Shown here one piece after another: positions 6,355-14,266 of a stretch of 30,348 nt of DNA. This DNA comes from Dehalococcoidia bacterium (GTDB lineage Bacteria; Chloroflexota; Dehalococcoidia; Dehalococcoidales; UBA1222), in NCBI GenBank assembly GCA_009783135.1, contig WRHS01000004.1, forward strand, positions 1 to 30,348, written 5' to 3'. The first letter of the stretch is position 1; every line of letters begins with the position of its first letter. The notes under the pieces were generated by a model, which worked only from the letters and a program-made list of their open reading frames with translations, ran no database searches and was not told the DNA's origin. The position numbers and the translations under genes are program-made.

Positions 6355-8988
6355 GTGAGGTTGAAGAAAATTATTCGATTATTCTCGGCAGCTTGTGTCT
6401 TGGGTTTGTTAACCATGGCAGTAGTTGCGACCCCAGTCTCGGCAGCAGCGGAAATTACATTAAATCCTGATGCGGTTTTGCCGGGCGGTACAGTGTCCAT
6501 ATCTGGTAGAGGGTTTATTCAAACCGGAGACGTTTCCATTGTTTATGAATGGGGCGGTGTTAAGATTGCACCTCTTTTGTTCGATGGGACATTCAGCACT
6601 ACATTTGAAGTGCCTCCAACACAGCCGCATGGTTCTTGGGAAATCACAGTAACAGATAATGGTGGCAATACCGCAAAGGGTTATCTGGAGGTGGCATCTT
6701 TCACATTAAATCCTAATGTCAAAAGTGGGTACGTAGGTGACGTAATAACTCTTTCCGGCGGCGGTCATACCGCTAATCAGCAGATAACAGTTCTTTGGGA
6801 TGGCAACGCGCTTAGGACGCTTACGGCCTCTTCCACCGGTACAGTTAGTGGCACCTTTACTGTGCCTGAGTCATATGGCGGCAACCACACCATTTCAATC
6901 AGCGGTGGAGGCATTTCACACGTTTTTACGGTTAATCCCAAAATAACCCTTGGGTCTTCTACGGGTGCTGTGGGGGATACTATTGTTGTGAACGGTACCG
7001 GCTTCCCGGCAACGTCTGCGTCTTCCGCTGTCGGGGTTTTTGTAAATAGCATGGCGCAGATAGTGCGTAATTATCCGTCTAATACCACTCCTACCACGAC
7101 AAATAGCAGGGGCAGTTTCAGTGTCAGCTTCATGATGCCTTTGCTTACCAGCGGCGACTATACCGTCAGGGCCACTGTTGGAAGTTCCTCTGCCACAGAA
7201 ACATTAACCGTTGTTCCAAAAATTACGCTTGGTTCAAACAAAGGGGCCATTGGAGATACTGTCAGTATGAGCGGCAGGGGATTTTCCTCCGGTCAAAGTA
7301 TAACTTTCACGATTGATGGTACCCCTTTGGCTGTCAGCCCGGATCCGGTAGTAGCTTTCTCAACCGGTGAGTTTTCATCCGCAAGCTTTATAGTCCCATC
7401 CATTGGAGGCGGGGTGCATGAGATAGCGGCCGTTGATGAGAACGGCTATGAGACTGTGGTGCTTTTTACGGTGACTCCCAGCATAGATGACGTCAGCGCT
7501 TCTATTGGTGCAGTGGGGAAGACCATTACTGTCCGTGGCAAGGGTTTTGTCGCGAATTCACAGGTGACTATCGCGTGGGATGATGGGACTCAGACAACGG
7601 TGAACGCCACGTCAGCCGGTATCATCAACACAACCATTTCCGTACCGACCATTGCCGGTGGCATCCATATCATTACATTTTCGGATAGTTCAGGGAATTT
7701 TGCCGAGGAGTTTTTTGATGTTATCCCCAGCGTTACCATTGACAAACCCGGCGCGAGTGGCGGTTATGGCGACATAATCCCCATCACTTTCAAAGGTTTT
7801 ACGGTTGGCAAGGATATTTCTTCCGTTGAGATAATGCTCAATGGGGTGTCTTACGAGGTGGGTTTGTACCAGACTGTCAAAGTTGGTGCCAATGGGATTG
7901 TTTCCGCTATGTTTAGAGTGCCGGCTATTTGTGGCGGCACCGGAATGGTATATGCGACGGATAATTCCACACAGGCTGAAGGGGCTCCGTTTACGGTGAC
8001 TCCAAAACTGACTCTACAGAACAGTTCTGGCAATACTCTCACATCTGGCTGTGCCGGGGATATAGTTGTTGTTTTGGCCACCGGTTTTGGTGTTTATCGT
8101 GACTTTAGCTTTACATGCAATGGAATATCTGTCGCCATGAATCCGTCCAATCTTGAGACGAACGAAAACGGCAGCGTCCAGTTCTATTTTGCATTACCGG
8201 AAATGGAAGCCGGTCTTATTAAGCTGATAGCCAAGGATGGCGTTGCTGTGGGTGATTTTGGCGTCAACATTGCCGAGGCGGATTTTATCGTTGAGGCAAA
8301 AATTGTTCCTGAATTCAATACCTCGCCATCGAATCCGGGGTATGTAGGCTTGAGCATGAAAATCAATGGTACCGGCTTTAAGGGTAGCGATACCGTTGCT
8401 ATATTCTTTGATGGCAAACAAATAGGTAGCATTTCTACCAGTTCCAACGGCTCTTTTTCGGCGACAATTAAGATTCCGGCTGCCGCTGCAGGGCAACGCG
8501 TTATCAGAGTGACTGACGGGCTAATCGCACAGGAGGCGGATTTCTTTATGGACTCTACCCCTCCGGGTGTTGCTACCCTGAAATCACCTGAGGAAAATAC
8601 CAGACCGAGGCAACCGGTGGTGTTCAGCTGGAATGCCGTCACCGATCCAAGCGGCGTAACCTATATACTACAAATCAGCCAAGATCCAAATTTTGGCACC
8701 TTAATATTTCAGAAAACCGGGATAAGCACCAACTCTTTTAAAATGGGAAATACTGATATTCTGGCAAAAACAGGGGCGGACGAGCCTTATTACTGGCGTG
8801 TAATGGCAGTCGATTTGGCTGACAATCAAGGAGACTGGTCAGTTGCCAGTTCTTTCACAATCGGCTCATCCGGATGGCCTGTTTGGGCGACGATTGTTTT
8901 GATTTGTTTCGGAAGTATTATAGCCATCGCTTTGCTCATATTCCTTGGTTTGTGGTTGGGGCATCGTCTGGCTTACCGGTCATACTAA
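6355..8988 (+). CDS. Secreted, membrane-anchored multi-domain IPT/TIG-like protein
   Basis: I place the start at GTG 6355, which has GGAGG 5 nt upstream and yields a textbook signal peptide (MRLKKIIRLF, hydrophobic core, VSA|AA cleavage). The frame is open further upstream, to 6286, but without a signal-peptide-like start. The 877-residue product then contains about eight tandem beta domains of roughly 80 residues. Each has a recurring G-x-x-G-D-x-(hydrophobic)-x-G-x-G-F core followed by an (I/V)-x-(W/F)-D-G strand and ends near F-x-V-x-P, as in IPT/TIG and other immunoglobulin-like folds. A different domain with YYWRVMAVD, fibronectin-III-like, follows. The protein ends with one transmembrane helix (WPVWATIVLICF...) and a short basic tail. 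This fits a cell-surface protein anchored by its C terminus and projecting outward. Ligand and function are unknown. Confidence 0.85.
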   Translation: MRLKKIIRLFSAACVLGLLTMAVVATPVSAAAEITLNPDAVLPGGTVSISGRGFIQTGDVSIVYEWGGVKIAPLLFDGTFSTTFEVPPTQPHGSWEITVTDNGGNTAKGYLEVASFTLNPNVKSGYVGDVITLSGGGHTANQQITVLWDGNALRTLTASSTGTVSGTFTVPESYGGNHTISISGGGISHVFTVNPKITLGSSTGAVGDTIVVNGTGFPATSASSAVGVFVNSMAQIVRNYPSNTTPTTTNSRGSFSVSFMMPLLTSGDYTVRATVGSSSATETLTVVPKITLGSNKGAIGDTVSMSGRGFSSGQSITFTIDGTPLAVSPDPVVAFSTGEFSSASFIVPSIGGGVHEIAAVDENGYETVVLFTVTPSIDDVSASIGAVGKTITVRGKGFVANSQVTIAWDDGTQTTVNATSAGIINTTISVPTIAGGIHIITFSDSSGNFAEEFFDVIPSVTIDKPGASGGYGDIIPITFKGFTVGKDISSVEIMLNGVSYEVGLYQTVKVGANGIVSAMFRVPAICGGTGMVYATDNSTQAEGAPFTVTPKLTLQNSSGNTLTSGCAGDIVVVLATGFGVYRDFSFTCNGISVAMNPSNLETNENGSVQFYFALPEMEAGLIKLIAKDGVAVGDFGVNIAEADFIVEAKIVPEFNTSPSNPGYVGLSMKINGTGFKGSDTVAIFFDGKQIGSISTSSNGSFSATIKIPAAAAGQRVIRVTDGLIAQEADFFMDSTPPGVATLKSPEENTRPRQPVVFSWNAVTDPSGVTYILQISQDPNFGTLIFQKTGISTNSFKMGNTDILAKTGADEPYYWRVMAVDLADNQGDWSVASSFTIGSSGWPVWATIVLICFGSIIAIALLIFLGLWLGHRLAYRSY

Positions 8989-9009
8989 CATCGCGTTACA
9001 ACTCAATTA

Positions 9010-9046
9010 AAGAGAGACCCTGCCGCACGGCAGGGTCTCTCTTTTT
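9010..9046 (+). terminator. Rho-independent terminator after the surface-protein gene
   Basis: A perfect 15-bp stem (9010-9024 with 9029-9043) encloses a GCAC loop and runs into TTTTT (9042-9046). The last two T residues are also the first two bases of the rnpB -35 element. Confidence 0.92.
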
Positions 9047-9073
9047 GACATAATTTACCTCCTCGGATAGAGT
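9045..9073 (+). promoter_or_regulatory. Promoter of the RNase P RNA gene
   Basis: TTGACA (9045-9050), a 17-bp spacer and TAGAGT (9068-9073) put the transcription start at about 9079-9080. This coincides with the 5' base of the P1 helix of the RNA. Confidence 0.8.
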
Positions 9074-9078
9074 ATATA

Positions 9079-9434
9079 CGGTCAAGCAATTCGGGCGACC
9101 GCCCGCAATTTTGCGGGAGGAAAGTCCGAGCTCCACCCGGCAGGATGCTGGATAACATCCAGGAGGGGAAATCCCTACGGCATAGTGCCACAGAAACATA
9201 CCGCTTCGGGCAACCGAAGCAAGGGTGAAATGGCGAGGCAAGAGCTCACCGGCGCGTCGGGTGACCGGCCGGCCGGGCAAACCCCATCCGGAGCAAGACC
9301 AAATAGGGGGGCGTTATGGCGCCTGGCCTGCCCCCGGGTTGGTCGCATGAACTTGGCGGTAACGCCATGGCTAGATAGATGGTCGCTGTTCGCACATGCG
9401 GATACAGAACTCGGCTTATAGGATTGCTTGACCG
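9079..9434 (+). ncRNA. rnpB: RNase P RNA, bacterial type A
   Basis: This is the catalytic RNA of RNase P, which matures tRNA 5' ends. The ends are set by a perfect 12-bp P1 helix: CGGTCAAGCAAT at 9079-9090 with ATTGCTTGACCG at 9423-9434. Conserved regions appear in the expected order: GAGGAAAGTCC (9117-9127, P4 5' side), the CACAGAAACATACCGC element near 9189, AAGGGTGAAA near 9220, AGAGCTCACCGG near 9241, GCAAACCC near 9277, AGATAGATGGTCG near 9372 and ACAGAACTCGGCTTATAG near 9404. The length of 356 nt is normal. It has its own promoter and a likely terminator. Reading frames crossing it are spurious. Confidence 0.95.
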
Positions 9435-9461
9435 CGTATTTTCTCTGACGCCGGCATTGTT

Positions 9462-9496
9462 GTGCCACAGAATGCCGTGGTACTTTGGTGTTTTTT
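9462..9496 (+). terminator. Probable terminator of rnpB
   Basis: GTGCCAC (9462-9468) pairs with GTGGTAC (9477-9483), with one G-U pair, over an 8-nt loop, followed by TTTGGTGTTTTTT (9484-9496). A competing stem CGGCATT/AATGCCG overlaps it. Confidence 0.5.
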
Positions 9497-9523
9497 GCCG
9501 CTGGTTGTTTATACTGCTAAACT
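9495..9523 (+). promoter_or_regulatory. Possible promoter for the S41 protease gene
   Basis: TTGCCG (9495-9500), 17 bp, TAAACT (9518-9523): four of six matches in each element. The expected start near 9530 leaves a leader of about 40 nt to ATG 9571. Confidence 0.35.
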
Positions 9524-9570
9524 ATATACCAGCACCTGCCATAGTCTGCAGATCGCAAGGGAGAGTTATT

Positions 9571-10710
9571 ATGACCTCATTGTTACGGCGTGTCTGGGTT
9601 TTGTTTGCTTCCACTGCTCTCATACTGGCAGTGTTGTATGTTGGGTTCAGCTTTGGGCAGACGGCATCAACCCGTGATAAGGATTTTGCTGCCATCGAGG
9701 ATGCCTGGAGGATTTTGAGCCAGGAGTATGTCGATCCGGACAGCGTGGATTTCGGGGCCATTAGCCACGCCGCCGTACAGGCCATGCTGGATGCGCTGAA
9801 CGATTCGCACTCAACCTATCTCACGCGGCAGCAATATGATGATACCATTAGCCAGCTATACGGAGACAGCTACGTCGGCATAGGGGTTTACTTTGAAATC
9901 ATACGCGGGCAGGTGGTTGTCACACATGTTTTCCTTGAGTCGCCGGCGGAGGTCGCCGGTATGCAGGATGGGGATGTGGTGCTGGAGGTTGATGGTGTAT
10001 CAACCCGTGGCATGACAGCGGATGACCTGAGAGAAATAATCCGCGGTGAGGCCGGCACGCAGGTTAGGCTGCTGGTGCGCCATCAGGGCGCAACGGATGC
10101 CACACTGCTTACGATTACCCGTGCCGAAATCAACACGCCGAGCGTGTATTATTATGCGCTGGACGGCGGCATTGCCTATATCGGTATAAGCCAGTTCAGT
10201 TCAACAACAAACAGTGAGTTGGGCCTTGTGCTTGAGCGCATATCGGATAATGGGACCAGTGGAATAATTATCGATCTGCGTGATAATCCCGGCGGCTGGC
10301 TGTCATCCGTGGTCGATGCCGTCAGTCGTTTTGTGAAATCCGGTACGGTGCTTACTGTATGCAACAACGACGGCTCGCAAAATGTGGTTAAAACAACGTC
10401 ACAGAAAGAAACCACGGATTTGCCTGTGGTTGTGCTGGCAAATGGGGGCAGCGCCAGCGCAAGCGAGGTCTTTTGCGGTGCGCTGCAGGACCATGGCCGT
10501 GCGGTGATTGTCGGTGAGGTAACTTATGGTAAGGGAAGTGTAAACAATTTTTTTGAGTTGCCTGACGGCTCTGCCATATACCTGACTGTGGCGCGCTGGC
10601 TCACGCCAGATGGTCATTTGATTGAGGGCTATGGCATTACGCCGGATATAGAACTTAAGAGAAACATTGATTGGGTGCAGTGGGCCATGGACTATCTTAA
10701 TGGTTTTTAG
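9571..10710 (+). CDS. S41 family C-terminal processing peptidase
   Basis: The start is ATG 9571, which follows GGGAG by about 7 nt; the frame stays open upstream only because it crosses rnpB. The 379-residue protein has an N-terminal membrane helix or signal anchor (about 5-26), a cap region, and a PDZ domain at about 100-180 (YVGIGVYFE, SPAEVAGMQDGDVVLEVDG). The S41 serine protease domain ends the protein. The catalytic dyad is S296 in GGSASASEVF and K321 in YGKGSVNNFF; their 25-residue spacing equals that of E. coli Prc (S430/K455). It should act outside the membrane on C termini of exported proteins. It is a ctpA-type protein, though I cannot assign a specific orthologue. It has its own likely promoter after rnpB. 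Confidence 0.92.
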   Translation: MTSLLRRVWVLFASTALILAVLYVGFSFGQTASTRDKDFAAIEDAWRILSQEYVDPDSVDFGAISHAAVQAMLDALNDSHSTYLTRQQYDDTISQLYGDSYVGIGVYFEIIRGQVVVTHVFLESPAEVAGMQDGDVVLEVDGVSTRGMTADDLREIIRGEAGTQVRLLVRHQGATDATLLTITRAEINTPSVYYYALDGGIAYIGISQFSSTTNSELGLVLERISDNGTSGIIIDLRDNPGGWLSSVVDAVSRFVKSGTVLTVCNNDGSQNVVKTTSQKETTDLPVVVLANGGSASASEVFCGALQDHGRAVIVGEVTYGKGSVNNFFELPDGSAIYLTVARWLTPDGHLIEGYGITPDIELKRNIDWVQWAMDYLNGF

Positions 10711-10742
10711 GGGCGGATTAGTGAATTTCGGCATAGTTGTAT

Positions 10743-10771
10743 TTGACCCTCATGCCTGCATAACTTATAAT
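10743..10771 (+). promoter_or_regulatory. Promoter of pheST
   Basis: TTGACC (10743-10748), a 17-bp spacer and a perfect TATAAT (10766-10771). The start would be near 10778, leaving a leader of only about 19 nt. There is therefore no room for a T-box or leader-peptide attenuator. Confidence 0.82.
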
Positions 10772-10796
10772 CCTTGCTCATAATTCTGGTGATACC

Positions 10797-11843
10797 ATGG
10801 ATATAAAGCTGCAGATAAACGAGTTGGAAGCGCAGGCTTATGCCGAGCTTGAGGGCGTTGCGTCCGCAGCGCACCTAGAAGAGTGGCGCATCCGCTACCT
10901 TGGCAAAAAAAGCCGCCTTACCGAAATTCTGCGTGGGTTGGCAACGCTTTCCATTGAGGAGCGTAAGACAGTCGGAGCTGTGAGCAATGCTCTCAAGCTG
11001 GGACTGGAAGCTGCCTTGGGACAACGCGAAGCATCCCTGCGCGATGGCGAGTTGGCACTTGCCGTCTCAAAGGATGCGGTCGATATATCACTTCCCGGAC
11101 GCCCCTTTGCCCGCGGTCACCTGCATCCGGTAGCGCAGGCGATGAATGAAATATCATCCATATTCACAGCTATGGGTTTTGAGGTGATGGAAGGACCCGG
11201 GGTCGAGTGGGACTATTACAATTTCGATATGCTGAATATGCCCAAGGAACACCCTGCCCGTGCTGCGACAGACACTTTCTGGATAGATGCCCCGCCGAAC
11301 GACAAAGGCTGGAAAATGCTGCTGAGAACGCATACGTCTCCTATGCAGGTACGCACAATGGAGCGGCGCAGGCCTCCTATCCGCATTGTTGTGCCCGGTC
11401 TTGTGCATCGCTATGAGGCAACCGATGCCACGCATCTGTCCATGTTCAGCCAAATTGAGGGTCTTGCGGTGGATGAGGGCATAAGCATGGCTGATCTTAA
11501 GGGTACGCTGCATGAATTTGCCAGACGTTTCTTCGGTCCTGAGCGGCGCGTGCGCTTCCGCTGCGACTTTTTTCCATATGTTGAGCCGGGTGCCGAGATG
11601 GCCGTCGAATGCGCTGTATGCCGCGGTGATGGTTGCCGGTTGTGCGGCGGTAACGGCTGGATTGAGGTGTTGGGCTCAGGAATGGTACATCCGCGTGTGC
11701 TGGAAGGCGTAGGTATTGATTCAAAAAAGTACTCGGGTTTTGCTTTCGGCATGGGTATTGAGCGCATACCGCTGCTGAAATACGGCGTGGAAGACATAAG
11801 GCATTTTTATGGAAGCGACCTGCGCTTCCTGAGGCAGTTTTAA
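10797..11843 (+). CDS. pheS: Phenylalanyl-tRNA synthetase alpha subunit
   Basis: The 348-residue catalytic subunit has the N-terminal coiled-coil that contacts tRNA (about 1-90) and the class II core: GFEVMEGPGVEWDYYNFD, LLRTHTSPMQVRTM, HRYEATDATHLSMFSQIEG, and motif 3 GFAFGMGIERIPLLKYG. Between motif 2 and motif 3 lies a small four-Cys knuckle, CAVCRGDGCRLC, which could bind zinc; I recall similar Cys pairs in other anaerobe PheS proteins but not in E. coli. GGTGA lies 4 nt before the ATG. It works as an alpha2-beta2 tetramer with PheT, the next gene; the two are encoded stop-to-start without a gap (TAAATG). Confidence 0.97.
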   Translation: MDIKLQINELEAQAYAELEGVASAAHLEEWRIRYLGKKSRLTEILRGLATLSIEERKTVGAVSNALKLGLEAALGQREASLRDGELALAVSKDAVDISLPGRPFARGHLHPVAQAMNEISSIFTAMGFEVMEGPGVEWDYYNFDMLNMPKEHPARAATDTFWIDAPPNDKGWKMLLRTHTSPMQVRTMERRRPPIRIVVPGLVHRYEATDATHLSMFSQIEGLAVDEGISMADLKGTLHEFARRFFGPERRVRFRCDFFPYVEPGAEMAVECAVCRGDGCRLCGGNGWIEVLGSGMVHPRVLEGVGIDSKKYSGFAFGMGIERIPLLKYGVEDIRHFYGSDLRFLRQF

Positions 11844-14234
11844 ATGAAATGCTCTCTTAAGTGGTTACGTCGCTATGTTGACATAAATGAGCAGCCTGAG
11901 GCGCTGGCTAAGCGTATAACACTGGCCGGCACAGAGGTGGCCCGTGTGGATGTTGTTGGCGGCTGGGACAATGTTTTCATAGGGCAGATAGCTGCCGTAG
12001 GTCCTCACCCCAATGCCGATCGTCTGCGTTTGGCAACGGTTTGCTTGGGTGCGGAGCAGATGGAGGTTGTTTGCGGTGCCCCTAATTTGGCCATAGGCGA
12101 TAAGATTGCTTTTGCCCGCGCCGGGGCGCATTTAATAGATGGGCACAGCGGTGAAAAGATTGTTCTTAAGCCCAACAAGATACGAGGGGTGCTTTCCGAG
12201 GGGATGATCTGTTCCGAGATAGAGTTGGGGCTTTCCAAAAACCATGAAGGTATTTTGGTATTGCCGCCGGATGCCCCGTTGGGACAAAAGCTTTCCGACT
12301 ATATTGGTGATGTGATTTTTGATTTGGAGGTAACGCCCAATCGTCCTGACATGCTCTCAATACTGGGTATCGCGCATGAGGTGGCAGCACTCACCGATGC
12401 TGCCGTGCGTGAGCCGAATTTGGATTATATGTGCTGCGTGCGCTCTATCAATGAGAGTGTTTCCGTTGAAGTTAGGGACGCCGAGTTATGCCCCCGTTAC
12501 TGCGCCGGGTTGGTTACCGGTGTTAAGGTCGGTCCGTCTCCGCACTGGCTGAAAGAGGCGTTGGCGGCAGCCGGAATACGCTCCATCAACAATGTTGTGG
12601 ATATCACAAACTTTGTCATGATGGAGTATGGACAGCCGTTGCATGCCTTTGATTATGACCATATTGGCCTTGGCAAAATTGTCGTGCGCCGTGCAGCTGA
12701 GGGCGAAATACTCATGACACTGGACGGGGTCGAACGCCGCTTGGGCGCGGATATGCTGGTTATCGCTGATCCCAATCGCGCTATTGCCGTGGCCGGTGTG
12801 ATGGGTGGCGCCACGTCCGAGGTGACAGACGGCACAACCTCGGTGTTGCTCGAGTCGGCCAGCTTCAAAGCTGCCAGCATACACAATACACAGGTGTGTC
12901 TTAAGCTGCCCAGCGAGGCATCGGCACGTTTTGAGCGTGGCATCCGGGCCGAACTGACGTTGCCGGCATTGCGCAGGGCGTTGCAGTTGATGGTGGAGTT
13001 ATGCGGCGCAACGGCGGCAGATGGCATTATTGACCACTATCCCGGGAAAAAGGAAGCGGTACCGATCAGTCTGACAACAGCTGAGATCAAACGTATATTG
13101 GGTTTGGATATTCCTATGTCGCAGATTGAAAAGACGCTCATGTCGCTGGGCTGTCAGACTAAGAGCATGACAGACGACTCCCTTGAGGTGACGCCTCCGT
13201 ATTGGCGCAGCGACCTGCGCATTGATGCCGATTTCATTGAGGATATCGCACGCATCATAGGCTATGAGAGTATACCAAGCCGCCTGCTTTCCGGTGAGAT
13301 GCCGCAACAGAACCCTGAGCCAAAGCTGGTATTACGTCAAAACGTGCGCCGGATTTTGGCTGGTTTTGGCTTTCAGGAGTTAATTACCTATGCCCTTACC
13401 AATCGCAGCACTTTGGAAAAAGGCTTGGGTAAAGAGTTGCCTTTTGAGCCGCTTCGCGTAGAGCATCCTATGAGCAGCGAAGAGGAGTGCCTGCGCACCA
13501 GCCTTCGCGGTAATGTGCTTTCTGCATTAAGCGCCAATATACACAGGGAAGAAGGCTCAATCTGCTTTTTTGAAATTGGGCATGTCTATCTGCCTAAAAC
13601 GGGAGATCTGCCGCATGAGCCGGAAATCCTATGCGGCGTGCTTACATCCACAGGAGCGGAAAAAGTGTGGCTGGGGCGCAAGGAGCCGATAGATTTCTTT
13701 GATGCCAAGGGAGTTGTGGAAGGTTTGTTTGCACAACTCGGTGCAAAGGCAGAATTCCAAGTCAGCGCAGACATAGGGCTGCGTGTGGGATGTCAGGCAT
13801 CAATAATGCTGCAAAATCAGGAGGTTGGTCTGCTTGGCGCCATTGACCACAAGGTTGCGCAGGGTTTTGACTTGCCTGCAAACACATTCCTGTTTGAGAT
13901 GGACCTTACTCAAATTCTGACTTATTCTCATGGTAGCGCGCGTTATGAGATGTTACCGCGTTTCCCCGTGGTAACACGTGACCTGGCGTTGATATTGGGC
14001 TCGGACATTAGCCATAAACAGGTGCTGGATATTATAAAAGGCTTCTCGCTGGTGAAAAAGGCTACGCTGTTTGATGTGTATGCCGGAAAACAGGTCTCGC
14101 AGGGCAAAAGGTCTCTTGCTTATAGCTTAACTTTCCAATCATCTGAGCATACTCTCACAGACGCTGAGGTGGACAGGGTCTTAGACGCTATTCTGCACAA
14201 GTTACAAAGCGCGCTGGGCGCAACACTGCGCTAG
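11844..14234 (+). CDS. pheT: Phenylalanyl-tRNA synthetase beta subunit
   Basis: The 796-residue partner of PheS has the full bacterial architecture. An EMAP/tRNA-binding domain at about 40-150 contains PHPNADRLRLATV and KIRGVLSEGMICSE. The B3/4 editing region at about 210-390 contains MMEYGQPLHAFD. The B5 domain at about 405-480 contains PPYWRSDLRIDADFIEDIARIIGY. A catalytic-like core follows, and the C-terminal FDX-ACB anticodon-binding domain at about 700-796 begins RFPVVTRDLALI. The ATG directly abuts the pheS stop, so translation is probably coupled. It ends 32 bp from the opposing end of proS, with no clear terminator between them. Confidence 0.97.
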   Translation: MKCSLKWLRRYVDINEQPEALAKRITLAGTEVARVDVVGGWDNVFIGQIAAVGPHPNADRLRLATVCLGAEQMEVVCGAPNLAIGDKIAFARAGAHLIDGHSGEKIVLKPNKIRGVLSEGMICSEIELGLSKNHEGILVLPPDAPLGQKLSDYIGDVIFDLEVTPNRPDMLSILGIAHEVAALTDAAVREPNLDYMCCVRSINESVSVEVRDAELCPRYCAGLVTGVKVGPSPHWLKEALAAAGIRSINNVVDITNFVMMEYGQPLHAFDYDHIGLGKIVVRRAAEGEILMTLDGVERRLGADMLVIADPNRAIAVAGVMGGATSEVTDGTTSVLLESASFKAASIHNTQVCLKLPSEASARFERGIRAELTLPALRRALQLMVELCGATAADGIIDHYPGKKEAVPISLTTAEIKRILGLDIPMSQIEKTLMSLGCQTKSMTDDSLEVTPPYWRSDLRIDADFIEDIARIIGYESIPSRLLSGEMPQQNPEPKLVLRQNVRRILAGFGFQELITYALTNRSTLEKGLGKELPFEPLRVEHPMSSEEECLRTSLRGNVLSALSANIHREEGSICFFEIGHVYLPKTGDLPHEPEILCGVLTSTGAEKVWLGRKEPIDFFDAKGVVEGLFAQLGAKAEFQVSADIGLRVGCQASIMLQNQEVGLLGAIDHKVAQGFDLPANTFLFEMDLTQILTYSHGSARYEMLPRFPVVTRDLALILGSDISHKQVLDIIKGFSLVKKATLFDVYAGKQVSQGKRSLAYSLTFQSSEHTLTDAEVDRVLDAILHKLQSALGATLR

Positions 14235-14266
14235 CTTTTCAATCCCCTGCAGTGCATCCTGCTCTG

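Noticed and set aside
9175..9570. Open frames through rnpB, including an N-terminal extension of the S41 protease to 9379
   Set aside because: They cross the structured RNase P RNA, its terminator and the next promoter. ATG 9571 has a proper ribosome site and a sensible membrane anchor.
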